Assembly: GCF_020283565.1 (NCBI RefSeq)
Contig: NC_060064.1
Location: forward strand, 22,340,337-22,404,336
DNA from: Trifolium pratense
Lineage: Eukaryota; Streptophyta; Magnoliopsida; Fabales; Fabaceae
DNA length: 64,000 nucleotides
Direction: 5' to 3'
Positions 10,045 through 21,821 of this stretch are shown in pieces. The first letter of the stretch is position 1; the number at the start of each line of letters is the position of its first letter. Both the position numbers and the translations under genes were made by a program. The notes under the pieces were generated by a model that made no database searches, was not told where the DNA came from, and saw only the letters and a program-made list of their open reading frames with translations.

Positions 10045-12758
10045 ATCAAACTTCCCGTACAAAATTGTTTTTAAAACTTCTAATTCCTAATTTTGTGAGA
10101 TTTCATTATATAAAATTTTTGTTACACATCTTCATACCATAATTTTCATAATTTGAAATTGATGGTACGAAATTGTGTAACAACATTTCATCTATTAAAA
10201 TGTCTAGTACACATTTATATATTGACATTTTCAACTTATGAAATGTCCAGTATCCAACTTTGTATGAATTTTGTTTGAAAGTGCTCGCATTAGACAATTA
10301 AACAATCAATATTCTGTTATGAATATTTATACACTAGCAATTTGACAAAAGAAAGGATCCCGCATGAATATCCGTATATACCGACAATTCAAAAAGAATG
10401 AAAGTGTCGGCACATAAAAAAGAAAATGTACTCATTTGTGTTCCGAACATTTCGTGGAAGCTATCTGGGACAAGAGAAGGTACTCACTTGTTTAGGATTT
10501 GACATTATATAAACATGGGAAAAAATTAATGGAAGAAATTACATCACACAATATAATAATAGGCTCTATGTCTAGACATGTCTCTCATACCGTGTGTAAA
10601 ACCCTGATTTCTAAACCTTAAAGTAGGCATATTTGTTTTTAAAAACAACGAAAACTTTGAAATAAAACATTGGCGATAATTTTCAAATTAAATTAGAGTA
10701 AAAATTTTCTAAAACATCAATCAGAATGCAATGTCTCTTTTATAAATTGTTTCCTCGATAAAGAGTAATTTAAAAACATAACTTAAATATTATGTCTAAA
10801 GAAACATAGTCGCAATATTTATTCCAAATAAATAAATCATAATACAAATTCCAGAGAACAGAAGTAAATTAAGAAGAGTAAACACGACTCTTAATTAATA
10901 ACCCCTAAACTGATCTTGTACTATAGTTGAAGAGGACCGGGTAACAAAAATCCGCAGACGGCTTCATGCCCTCCCACTTATCAATGTCGAACTAGTCTCC
11001 TTTTTCCTATATTCTTTCTATAATTTTTTTTATCGACTAAACTTTTTATAATTTTTTATTGTTTTGTTCCTATTTTTAACATAGATTCATATATTACTAT
11101 TTTTTGTTTTGTTTAGTGAAATTTTAATGTATATAGATTGTTTTGTTTTGTTCCTATATATAATCTATTTTATTCCTAATTTTAAGCACATCATCTTTTT
11201 ATTATATGTATTTTATATTTTTCTATATTTTTTTAGTAAAATTACAATGAAGGATACAAAATTTGAAATATAGTTAAAATTACTAAGAATAAATTAGTAA
11301 TTTTGATAGAAGTCGATTTTAATTGATTATAAGTAGATGAATGATATAAATATTTGTATCACTATGACCAAGGCTAGATACTCTTATTAAGTAAAATTGC
11401 TCTCAATCAATCAAACACATATATAATAAACAAACATATTTTAATTAATAAAATAGAATGGTCCACTTGCAAACCAAATGAGGTTAAGCCAAATTAATTA
11501 TTTGCAAGTCATTATCATGGAAGTAGTTCAAGCAACATTGTCCCAAAAGACTGAACAAAAATGCTTTGTGTTTGCACCACATGATAGAATATACTATCCA
11601 TATTTTCCTTTGACTTAAGAATATATCCATAATTCTATATTGTAACTCTTTGAATTTTTTCAAACTTGTCTTACTAGTGTCATGTGACTAGTCGACCTTC
11701 ATGTATATAACTTTGGTTAACAGCAAAAATGTAGTACAGTAAGGTAAGTCATAAATTCATAACATATTACTTTTTAAAATAACAAGCGAGATCCTCCACC
11801 CGTGTGGTGAAGACCTAGAAATGATTAAAACTTACTTACCGGAAATTCTATTTTTCTACTAATAAATAAAGACAAATATTAACATATAAGATGTTGTTGA
11901 ATTCATCTCGATGGGTATTTTCAAAATATCATATTTTTATAATTTTTACTATTGTACAATTAAAAATATTAATCGGTCAAAGTCATGCATTGTCATACGT
12001 GATTGTGTTTTGAACTATAGGATGTCATCTTAATTATAAGAAAAAATTAACTTTTCAGATTCATTGAATAATTGGCAAAAAAAAACAACATTACATCCCA
12101 AGCATACCAAAAATTATTTTCATTTTAATTCTGAATATCAACCTGAAACCATTAGTGGGGTCAAAATTCCAACGCCATGTATCAAAAATATTAACCTACA
12201 TACAAATATTAACACTCCTCCATACTCATCCCAAGCATACAATAATCTCATCCACATCCACCCCCCACTCTGACCTTCATTCATGTCTCAACAAACCAAA
12301 GATTACTATCTTCACAAAAATTAAAAAAGTCTCCTATTATTTACAATGAACCACCGTCTAACCAAGTATCAAACCAAAAGGTGAAAGTGATTTGCATTGA
12401 GGTGAAAGTGATTTTGGAGAAAATACAGACTCATGAGCAATTAATAGAAATGAATAAAAAGGAAGATGGTGTAGATAACACTTTTCCCTACCTAACTAGT
12501 ACTCCGGACCCAATTAGCCCACATCCAGCAAAACCAAACAGCATCATGACTTTTGAAAATTTTGGGTCTTCCAATATAATTAAGCGAATATACAATTAGA
12601 AGAAAAAATAAATTAAAAACCACATTAAAAATCCAAACTATTGACCAAAATAAAATAAAATCGAAACTACACATTTTTTAGGACAATTTTACACTATTTG
12701 TGCATAGCAATTACTGTCTTTATTTTAGGAGTATAATGTAAGAGATAGTATATGTTTT
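10045..12758. other. Intergenic stretch, no gene recognised
   Basis: Only short chance frames are present. About 11930-12045 looks like a truncated Stowaway-type MITE, sharing 'tataatttttact', 'gtcaaagtcatgcatt' and 'cttaattataag' with the complete copy at 53230. Around 11040-11190 lie diverged repeats of 'ttgttttgttcctat'. Nothing else is assigned. Confidence 0.4.
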
Positions 12759-12774
12759 AAAAATTAATGGCTTA

Positions 12775-12921
12775 ACCAATCGTTAGTTGGTTTAGTGGTG
12801 ATTGACGCTGAACTTGATAGGGAGGACCACAGTTTGATCCCCTGCAAGTGCGATCGAGAGGGGGCTGAAACCACTTGATGCTAAAACTGACCCCGAATTG
12901 GTGGTGAAAGTCAAGAAAAAT
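12775..12921 (+). mobile_element. tRNA-derived SINE, family 1
   Basis: A 147-bp body with an A-box-like GTTAGTTGGTTTAGTGGTGA and a B-box-like AGTTTGATCCC, ending in an A-rich tail. A perfect 16-bp target duplication, AAAAATTAATGGCTTA, lies at 12759-12774 and 12922-12937. The same family recurs at 19543-19697 in the opposite orientation. Confidence 0.88.
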
Positions 12922-13079
12922 AAAAATTAATGGCTTAGAGTTAGATCGATCACCTAATCAAATCAAGGGAACTATTGGGGTGAGAAATTGTTATATGATA
13001 TATAGGATTCACCGATGCTTAAAATTTGATCAATAGTAGTTAGGTGACGATGAATTGTGCCACATTTAAATAGGTGATT

Positions 13080-13248
13080 GGATCCTTTCCTTCACCCTTC
13101 TCTCCGTCTCTCTCAATCCTCTCTATCTCTCTCTTAATTTCAATCTCTCTTCAATAAAAAGTTTTAAAATAATAATGAGAGAGAGTGAGATTAAGAGACA
13201 TATAGAGAGGATTGAGAGAGATGGAGAGGAGAGTGAAGGAGAGGATCC
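13080..13248. repeat. Foldback repeat (MITE-like)
   Basis: Two arms of about 70 bp face each other across roughly 30 bp. The left arm starts GGATCCTTTCCTTCACC and runs as CT-rich tract. The right arm is its complement, ending GTGAAGGAGAGGATCC. GGAGAGGATCC also recurs in the duplicated block near 45955-46160, suggesting a shared family. Confidence 0.7.
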
Positions 13249-13483
13249 AAATCCTTTAAATAGATGTTTACGATTTCTTATCTACTTACCGCTAAAAGAT
13301 TGACATGATAAATGTTTATTCATTAAAAGCAAGGGAAAAATCTTCTTTTTTTTTTTGAATGGATACTGATTGAATCACAAATCACAAATTACAATCTCTA
13401 TCGTGTCATAAGTTTCTATAAAAAAAGATCAACTATTTCTTTATGGGTCTGTTTGATATGATAGAAAGAAAGTGAGAGGAAAG

Positions 13484-13556
13484 AAAATTACGCAAATCAA
13501 GAATGAACTTAGAGTAAAAGTTAATCCAAGTTCATTCATTGATTTGCGTAATTTTT
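13484..13556. repeat. Small inverted repeat
   Basis: AAATTACGCAAATCA followed by GAATGAACTT (from 13486) is mirrored by AAGTTCATTC and TGATTTGCGTAATTT (to about 13555), with about 20 bp between. It could form a cruciform or RNA hairpin; no function is evident. Confidence 0.6.
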
Positions 13557-13708
13557 AAGTTTGATTTGAGACTCCTCAAACTCTTTTTTATACCTCATGT
13601 TATCCACCACAATGTAGACAACGCGCTGAGAACCAACCGATCTTGATAGACAAATTAATCAATATAAAACAATAGTATATTGGTACTTATTAATTAGAAA
13701 ATAGTGTT

Positions 13709-13807
13709 TAGTTTTCGTGAGCTTAACTCAGTTGGTAGAGACATTATTATTAGCTTAAGAGTAGAATTTTTACACACTAGACTACATGAAAAAAAAAAAA
13801 AAAAAAG
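13709..13807 (+). mobile_element. tRNA-derived SINE, family 2, internally shortened
   Basis: An A-box-like GAGCTTAACTCAGTTGGTAG leads a short body that ends in a long A tract. The target duplication AGAAAATAGTGTT lies at 13696-13708 and 13808-13820. The B-box half is missing or decayed. Confidence 0.75.
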
Positions 13808-13820
13808 AGAAAATAGTGTT

Positions 13821-16047
13821 ATTGTATTGATACTTTTTTTACACAATTATTGTATTGGTACTTAAAAGCCATTAAAAACATGAAGTTGATTTCCGGTTGT
13901 AATTGCGTCAACGCAGTTACACCATCAGCCGTTCCATGTAAAAATAATTTAAACTGTCCGATGATAAATCAATGATCGAGATCGATCATAGCGTATAACT
14001 ACGTGTATTTATTACTGCAGTAAATCCAAATCCCTAAAAGCAAATGTATGAGATAGCCGTACACATTTTTAAATTAACATTCATTCATTCTTTTGCCATG
14101 ACTTTGATGAGGAACACGAAAGTGAGTGAGTAGTAACACGAGAGATGACCCATGAAAAGATAGATTGAATGGAAGGGATAGATGTAATTGTCCCATCTCT
14201 CGTAGGGGTCTTGATGTAGTACTCTAGCACACGTGTCTACACCGCAGCGGTTAGAAACTCGATCAAATAATATTGTCACACTTGTGCATGTTTATGTTTG
14301 CGTATCCTATTCCTATGTTTAACTTGCTCGGCTAACCCTAAATTTTCTATTGGAACCCGCACAACATGCAATATCAAGTTTTTAAAATTTTTACTAATAG
14401 AGAATTAAAGATATTAGTGATCAAAATTGTGCATTGGCAAACGTGCATTAGTCAAATTAGCTCTTATATTTTGGGACGGATGAAGTATTAAGATTTGAAT
14501 CTAGAATTTTCTATTTATTTATCATAAAATATAAAATTTGAGTAACTCTGTTACTTGACAAGGATAATTATGTATGAATGAAAAGCAAACATGTAATAAG
14601 TTGCGCTGCTAATCCTTTTTGAATGATAAAGTCAATTCTCTTAAAAACAACAATCATAGTTCTAGGGAACACAACATTACTATTTATAACATTTTAAACT
14701 CTTTGCATAAGACTCACAGCCTCTGCTGCTAGGAAGGCAAAAATGTCAAATGCAAATTGTATGAAAGCATGTTGATTGTTAGAATATGCTTCTCATGTTT
14801 GGTCATTTTACTTGAAACAACTTTAAGGGTTACCTGACCTACAGTAAAAATTTCGGCCCTCAATCTAACAAGTAGTCAGGGGCGTCTCCGAGTTTTAGGA
14901 GATCCTGTGCAAAATATAAAAGTGACCCTTAATATAAAAAATTTAATTTTTTTTTTTTAAAAAACTGTCGATTTAAATTGCGTATAATATAAAAAAAATC
15001 ATTTTTATTCTTGTAAACATATAGATTATAAATATTAAACCAATTGCATAAAATCAAATGGGATAAGAAATACAAAATAATTATCTTTGTATATAACGTC
15101 AAAAAGGAGAACCTCCTAATTTAAGTTTAAATTTTATGGAAAGATTAAAATGGACTAAAACTATATTTACGAGTATAGATAACTAATCTATTGATACTCA
15201 TATAATATTATATGAAAATTAACAATATATAACTATTAGTTTATGGCCTAAAAATTAATCTATTAATATACATCTGATATTTTATAGGTATAAATAATGT
15301 ATAAGTAATATTACAGGACCTTAAAATTTTGAGCCGAGGCCCTCAAAATTTTGAGGCCCGATGCCGTCGCACACCTTGCACATGTGTGCAAACCGCCACT
15401 GCAAGTAGTGAAACTACAATCAAATCCACACATGCATACTTTCCACCTACCCACCCATACACCATAAAATCCGTCGGTCTGGCGGTCGATCATCCTTCAT
15501 GTGGATCTGTCAAAAAGTTCACAGACGCCTCTTTTTTCACATATATTTCTATACGCTGAAAAATATCCTAAAAGACATCTCAGACAAAGTTGTGTCAGTA
15601 TCTGAAGTCTGAAAACTCTCTACAATGTTGGTCAGACTTATTTACAATACCTTCTAATTTATTTGTTTTAAAATTTAATATCCGACTCAAAGACCGACTA
15701 AGCTCCAATACATTAGCTTTTAATTACTAATTACTAAAAGCCTTTATAAGAATAGGAGGGTTAAGGAAAAAAAAATCAATTTGGTAAATACTATGAATAA
15801 CTATTATTCTCTTATGTACTACCAGTACCCTTCAATTCTCATGACACGACTTGACTTCATTTATCTCTTTTTTTCCCCTTTCTATCAAGTACACTGAAAA
15901 GGCAAAAAGTGAAAAAGTGTAATTTATAAAGTGCATGACCACAAAGGTTTATTGAACATGAATGAGAGAGAGACACACAAGAAAATCTGTCAGCAGAGAG
16001 TTGAGAAAGTACTCATTTAGAACTTCTAGAAAGAAAGAGAGAAATTA
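13821..16047. other. Intergenic region upstream of the LBD gene
   Basis: No gene recognised. About 14380-14489 is a truncated Stowaway-type MITE ending GGGACGGATGAAGTA. A block of about 14879-15370 has termini vaguely like hAT-type ends but no clean duplication. Immediately upstream of the LBD start, 15920-16047 has a TATA-like TTTATAAAG near 15925 and an AG-rich leader before the ATG. Confidence 0.4.
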
Positions 16048-19000
16048 ATGGATTTGAGATATGGTGGTAGAGATGGACCTTGTGGTGCTTGTAAGTTTCT
16101 AAGGAGAAAATGTGTGAAAGGTTGTTGCATATTTGCACCATATTTTGAGTCATCAGGACAAGGAAGTGCTCATTTTGCAGCAGTTCATAAGGTGTTTGGT
16201 GCTAGCAATGCAGCTAAGTTACTGATGCGGATTCCAGTTCATAAACGTCTTGATGCTGTTGTTACTCTTTGTTATGAGGCTCTTGCTAGAGCTACTGATC
16301 CTGTTTATGGTTGTGTTGCTCACATCTTTGCTCTTCAACAACAGGTATATTTTCTCTTCATTATATATACTTTTTTACATTTTTTCTTTCATGAGTTCAG
16401 ATACTCCTATATACTAAAGTAAATCACATCACATTAGGAAGAAATAAGATCCTTTTTAGACGAGAGGTTATCAGAGTTTCTGACATTGTGGATCAAATAA
16501 AATACATTTCTTGGTTTTGGTTTATAGGTCGTATTAGGAAATCAACATCTTTTGTATTCTCTAATTGGTGTAATGATCCTCTAGTTTGTATTCAGAGCAT
16601 ATAATGACCCTTATTTAAATTATAAGGGTTGAGTATCCCTTATACTCCTTATAATTCAAGTTTCTGCTTATAAATAAATAAATAAAAATTAGGTTTATAT
16701 GAAAATATATAGTTCAAATACTCTACAAGTACAAATGGAGATGTATCCAATAGATACATATCGTAGAAAAGATGAAGGGTATAGACATAGGTTGTGAGAA
16801 TTTAGTAGGATTGTCTCTTGATAATGGTAATGAGAGAGAAGAGACTTGAATGGTCTATGTATGCAAAACTTTTTTTTGTTAAGTAGTTTAATGGCTAGAA
16901 AATTAACTTATGAATAAGTGGAGTGTCTGGGGTCTGAACCCCGACTCCGGCCAACCGAGTTAAGCTCACCAGGACTAGGCAAAACTTGTTTTAAATTCTT
17001 GTAATATAAGGATGAAAATAGATGGTGTTACAAGGAAGAATAGCTACATGAAACTAGGGCTCTTAAGAATTAAAGCTCGGCTTCTTAAAAAATAAATAAA
17101 TTGGGAGCATGCTACATAGAAAATAGCTACATGAAGTCCAACAAGATAGTTGACACCTTCACAGATGTACTCCCTCCGGTCTTTTTTATAAGTAACACTT
17201 TGAGAAAAAAATTTGGTCCTTTTTATAAGAAACTTTGACCATTTTTCTAATGTTGTAAATGTCTAATTTCACTTATGCCCTTATTTATTATGAAAGGGAA
17301 TATTAAAAATAAGTAAGTTAGTTGAATTAAGAGTAATTAAATAAGGGTATACATGAAATACATTTAAATTTCTAAGAGTATTAAATAAAAATAACTACGT
17401 AAAATGTGTTTCCTTGATATGTGTAATTTTTTCGAAGTGTTGCTTATAAAAAAGACTGGATGGAGTATTAGTTTTGTTTAATGCGCACAAAATGAGCTAA
17501 GTCTTGTACGATGAACAAATTTATTTTTAATTGTTAGATCAATAAAGTTTCATCATTTGATCAAAAGAGATGTGATGCGACATATAAACAAATTTGCGCA
17601 TGATACAAAACATGTCTCATTTATAAACCATAAACTTGACGTGTATTCAATATATGAAACAGAACACTAATTCTAATAAATTTTGTGACTAGAGAAAGAA
17701 GAAAAAATCATAGGGATTAATTGCTGAATACTAAAGGTATAAAGTTAAACCCTGTAGAATTAATGTGTACTTTTCAAGAGTAGTGGCATGACACAAATCA
17801 CACTGTTAACTGTTATTCATTGCACGTAGGCCAAAGTTTGTTTCACATTACATAGTATTGAGTATGTCTTGTTTGCTTTGACACTCTTGTCAGCTTTGGT
17901 TAGGTTTTATATGGAACACATTTACTAACTCCTTAATGTGCATGTCTTGTGATTTCAAAGGTCTAATGTAAGACCATTAAATGCATGATCAAACATATTC
18001 TTACAGTTAGATTTACCATCAAATTTGGTTCCTGAAATTCGTGTGTTTATAGTGAGAAAAGTTTAGTTTCTTAATGAATGAACATTGCTTAACTCATCAT
18101 GTCATTGATGTCAACTACAACAATTTTTTAAGTTGTATCAAGGATATGAATATAGCTAGAGCACAATTTGTACTTATACATTAAAAACAAAAATTGGAGT
18201 GTCACTTTAGTGTTAGATCATCCACAAATGGAAGAGTCTTACCTATAAGGCTTGATATTTAATGACTGAAATCTTCTTTTGCCGCCTTACCTGCTTCTCG
18301 TACACTCTATGCATTTTCATTTTTACTCTTTCACTATTTAAGTAGTGGATGTTATAAAAATGAGAATTTTTGAAAAATGTCGACGTCCGTTACTTAAGTA
18401 GCGGACATTGTAAAACAAAATCTGGTAGGTGTTTTTGGGGTGTATCTGCTACCTAAGTAGCAGACGTGAGTATTTTTGTAAATTCGTAACACGCGAGAAA
18501 ATCAGTAGGGTAGCAGAAGAAAATATCTTAATAAGTACTTTCATCGTGGGCCAAAATAAAATAGTACCCATTAGAGGGATTTAGATTGACAATAGAGTTC
18601 CATGCAATTTTGGATCTAGACGGTTAAATAGAGATCGAACAGTCCAGATTGAATATTAATAAAATCAACTATTTATGATCTCGGCTGCTTTTTTATGATC
18701 CAACGGCTGATACTGTAATTTTGTTAAGTTAGTTAAATCATGTCCCCTATTAGAGAGGGTGATATATATTAGGCAAAATTACACTGCAAGTCGTTTATCT
18801 TATTTTTTTGTAACACTTTGGTCATTTATCTTTTTTTTGTAATACTTTGATCTTTTATCTTTTATTTGTAACACTATGGTCCTTTATCTTTCTTATTTGT
18901 AACACTTTAGTCCTTTTTTTTGTAACACTTTGGTCCTTATCTTATTTATCTATAAAAAATAAAGGACCTAAATGTTACAAATAAAAAATAATAAAGGATC

Positions 19001-19517
19001 ATAGTGTTACAAAAAAAAAAGATAAAGGACCAAAGTGTTAAAAAAAAAAATAAAGGACCAAATGTTGTTTTTTTTAGTTGCCGAAAAAAAATATTATATA
19101 TTGAGGCTGTTTCAAACGCCATAATCTATATATTGAACAATTAATTTATATGACTTTTTTTAGATGATTAATTATGTAAATAGATTTGTGTCAAAAATAA
19201 AATGTAAATAGATTTATATTTACATATTACAGGTTGTGGAGTTGCAAGCAGAGTTAGCTTATGTACAAGCCCGTCTTTCAATATTGAATCGCATCTCTCA
19301 AGAAACTCAATTTCAACAACCTCAGAACTCTTCAATATCCCCAACTATGCATTCCTCATCACTTCATCATTTGTCATCAAACAATGAAACTTCTTACATG
19401 TCCATGCAAAATCATCATCCAATACCTTTTGAATTAAGCAACTTTCACAATAATCCATCATACTATTCCTATCATCAACAACTCAATGACCAAGAACTCC
19501 AAGCTAATTTGCCATGA
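16048..19517 (+). CDS. Class I LBD (LOB-domain) transcription factor
   Basis: Two exons, 16048-16344 and 19233-19517, with a GT at 16345, an AG at 19231-19232 and a phase 0 junction, encode 193 aa. The LOB domain has the zinc-finger-like block [15 protein letters not shown] (about residues 12-26), a GAS-type block with [12 protein letters not shown], and a coiled leucine-zipper-like segment starting [15 protein letters not shown] at the exon junction, so this is class I. Residues [17 protein letters not shown] recall the LBD20/LBD31-type group; that is memory only. After the fourth finger cysteine there is an extra Cys (GCCIFAPYF). The C-terminal tail is Ser/His/Gln-rich. The protein should bind DNA in the nucleus as a dimer. 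The 2.9-kb intron is packed with SINE, MITE and foldback repeats, and a SINE lies just after the stop. Confidence 0.92.
16872..16978 (-). mobile_element. tRNA-derived SINE, family 2, in the LBD intron
   Basis: On the minus strand it shows GTGAGCTTAACTCGGTTGG (A-box-like) and GGGGTTCAGACCCC (B-box region), then an A-rich end. Target duplication GCAAAACTT at 16863-16871 and 16979-16987. Same family as 28794, 53657 and 13709. Confidence 0.8.
17170..17465. mobile_element. Stowaway MITE (Tc1/mariner type) in the LBD intron
   Basis: Termini CTCCCTCCGGTCTTTTTTAT and the complement of ATAAAAAAGACTGGATGGAG form the classic Stowaway ends, flanked by TA at 17168-17169 and 17466-17467. It is 296 bp, with no coding capacity. 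Confidence 0.88.
18291..18545. repeat. Repeat with ACTTAAGT-centred palindromes
   Basis: Near 18389-18410 GTCCGTTACTTAAGTAGCGG and near 18447-18468 TCTGCTACCTAAGTAGCAGA are near-perfect palindromes, with a third, weaker one at about 18333-18352. The same motif type occurs in the two repeat copies at 44372-44826. Probably a MITE family; ends are not resolved here. Confidence 0.5.
18782..19067. repeat. Inverted minisatellite: tandem units on both arms of a foldback
   Basis: The left arm (to about 18955) repeats a unit like GTAACACTTTGGTCCTTTAT about five times. The right arm carries the complementary unit (ATAAAGGACCAAAGTGTTAC) about four times. The RNA would fold into a long hairpin with sliding registers. 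It lies about 165 bp before the 3' splice site of the LBD intron. Confidence 0.8.
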
Positions 19518-19542
19518 GAAATTTAGCTCTCACTACGATTTT

Positions 19543-19697
19543 TTTTTCGGCTTTTCACCACCAGTTGAATCTGGTTCGGGGGTCAGTTCTGGCATCAAGT
19601 GGTTCCAGCCCCCTCCCGATCGCAGTTGTGGGGGATCGAACCGCGGTCCTCCCTACCAAGTTCAGCACCAATCACCACTGAACCAACTAACGATTGG
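19543..19697 (-). mobile_element. tRNA-derived SINE, family 1, in the LBD 3' UTR
   Basis: Perfect 19-bp target duplication TAGCTCTCACTACGATTTT at 19524-19542 and 19698-19716. Read on the minus strand, the 155-bp body has GTTAGTTGGTTCAGTGGTGA (A-box-like), GGTTCGATCCC (B-box) and an A tail at the 19543 end. The left duplication starts 6 nt after the LBD stop codon, so the SINE should be part of that transcript, antisense to it. Confidence 0.92.
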
Positions 19698-19888
19698 TAG
19701 CTCTCACTACGATTTTATCTTATTGTACTCTTTTTTAAGTCAATATTTAAAATACTTTTGGTTTATTAATGGTTAACCAAAATGTAATTTATCTTAGTTT
19801 TTGCTAAACTTTATGTTATGGTATGCAACTACTAAAATTGACGGGGTATATAGCATACAAAGATAAAAAAATTTGGGCCTAAATCCTC

Positions 19889-20108
19889 TAAAAAGAGAAA
19901 AAAAAAATTTACCCGAACATTTAACCCTTTACTCCTACAAACAAACCAATATTCCCATTTAACACTTTACCCCTACAAACAAACCAATATTCTCATTTTA
20001 CCCCTTTCAAAAAACTTAAAAAGTAGGGGTAAAGTGTTAAATGAGAATATTGGTTTGTTTGTAGGGATAAAGGGTTAAATATTGGGGTAGGAAAAAAAAA
20101 ATTCCTAA
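19889..20108. repeat. Foldback repeat with doubled left arm
   Basis: The left arm has two tandem copies of CCTACAAACAAACCAATATT with flanking AACACTTTACCC. The right arm is the complement (GAATATTGGTTTGTTTGTAG and neighbours). The architecture is like 18782-19067 but the sequence is unrelated. Confidence 0.7.
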
Positions 20109-21129
20109 AAAGAATGTACTTTTTTGGAGGCCTAAAGTAATGGTTTGGGCCACTCTATATATCACGATTTTGAAGAAACAGTTAAAGAAAATTGCTTTTT
20201 AGGCCCTTATGTGGCTTTTTAACCCAAAAAAAAACCCAAAATACCCCCATGTTGCTTTTTCTACGAAATGAAGACGTCTGATTTCATATCCTAGGCGTGT
20301 TATACCAGTAAAACTCCAACACTTCATCAGTTTGAAGAAAATTGGGTTTTTAGGGATATGAATGGCGATTTTTAGGGTTTCAATTGCGATCGAGAACGAC
20401 GAACAATGATCTCAATCAATCAGTTTCATTCAAGCCCCGCTATTCGTCTCACTGAATCGCTACAGGAACAAAGGTTTGTGTTGGAAATTTAGAGGACCTA
20501 TTCCATTTGGTTTCTTTATTATGTCTACAATTTACAGGACTCATACCTGATGTGTGGCACAAAGGGTTTAAGCCACATTACAGTACTAATTTTGTTTTTT
20601 GTTACACCTCTGTTTCTACTTCATTTGAAATTCTGCATATCCTTATTAATGAAAGTCTACTTCATTTAATTAATGATTCCATTTACTTCAATGTGTGGGG
20701 TGTTGTTGTTACACCACTATTTCTACTTATCCTTATTGAATTGATCCACAACTTTTTAGAAAATTTCTTACACCAAGCATCTCAGACAAAATAGGTTGAA
20801 AAGGCCTTGACAATTTTTCATAACGTATTAAATAAAAGGACAGTCTGTACATAATAAACTCTATGCAAGTTTTGACCTTATATAATCGTGAAGTGTTCCT
20901 TCAAAAATAAAAACAACAATTGTGAAATCCAAACAATGGAACTTAACTTCATACCACCCCATTCTATTTCATCACATACCACCAATCCAAACATAGTGTA
21001 AGGTCTAACACCAATCATTTAAAAAAGACTTTTTTTAAAATAATTGTAAATATGTTTTACTATAATGCTTCTCTCCCATTAAAAAAAATGTAATTTTGTC
21101 CCCGTGCATCGCACGGGTAAACGTACTAG
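20109..21129 (+). mobile_element. Helitron-like 3' end with undefined upstream body
   Basis: At 21101-21117 a GC hairpin CCCGTGC-ATC-GCACGGG is followed eight bases later by CTAG (21126-21129) and a T, the arrangement of a Helitron 3' terminus inserted before T. The 5' end is not identified. Upstream lies a 95-codon frame (20507-20794) with no recognisable domain and a leader-like stretch at 20340-20480 that might be captured gene sequence. Only the terminus is well supported; the assigned start is arbitrary. Confidence 0.5.
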
Positions 21130-21499
21130 TAAACAAGAGTAACTAACTACTTAGATTAAAAAAATAATAATTAATATATTAAAGTTATTTGCAACAAAAA
21201 ATACAAGGAGGATATGATGCATGTTCAGATATATTGATAATATATGTATAACTAAATTTGTTATGATTCTGTTGTAGTTTTGGTATTGTGTAAGCTTTTC
21301 AATATTCGTGTAATCTTTTATTGTTTTTATAATTATATGCACGACTTATAAATCTGTAAAAATAAAGTGAAATTATGTACTTATAAAAAAAATAAGACAC
21401 CAAGTTCATAATTCGAGCAGGACACTCAAAATCTCGCGGACAACCCTACAAAAAATAGTCCCAGTGCCACGTTATAGTGTCATGTCAGCTTTGGTTAAC

Positions 21500-21646
21500 C
21501 GAACTTATTATCCCTTTTTAAGTATTTTGAAATTCGTTCAAAAATCTTATCTCAACGGGTAGAAATGTTAAAATTACTAGTGTCGAACACCGGATTCGAA
21601 TCTCGGTCCCTCCACTTTGTATGAGTTTTCAATAAATTCTCATTAT
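21500..21646 (+). mobile_element. Possible tRNA-derived SINE
   Basis: CTCAACGGGTAGAAATG (A-box-like) and GGATTCGAATCTCGG (B-box-like) are about 50 bp apart, as in SINE promoters. No clear target duplication was found for the whole unit, so the boundaries are estimates. Confidence 0.4.
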
Positions 21647-21821
21647 GATTATCAAAAAAAATAAATTCTCATTATTTGGACTATCTACAAAAAAAAAAAA
21701 ATTGAAATTCAAATGTTTGATCCATGAATTAAAATGAAATTAAATAAATATTTATTACACCTCATGAATACTTATGATTATTAAATGACGTGTCAATACC
21801 CTGTTGGATAAATCCCAAGAA

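Noticed and set aside
14879..15370. hAT-like element suggested by AGGGGCGTCTCC and GGCCCTCAAAATTTTGAGG ends; similarly GGGGAGGAGCCAG at 61495
   Set aside because: The ends do not form convincing inverted repeats and no 8-bp duplication was found.
20507..20794. 95-codon frame as a gene
   Set aside because: No domain, no clear promoter or splice context, and it lies inside a probable Helitron body.
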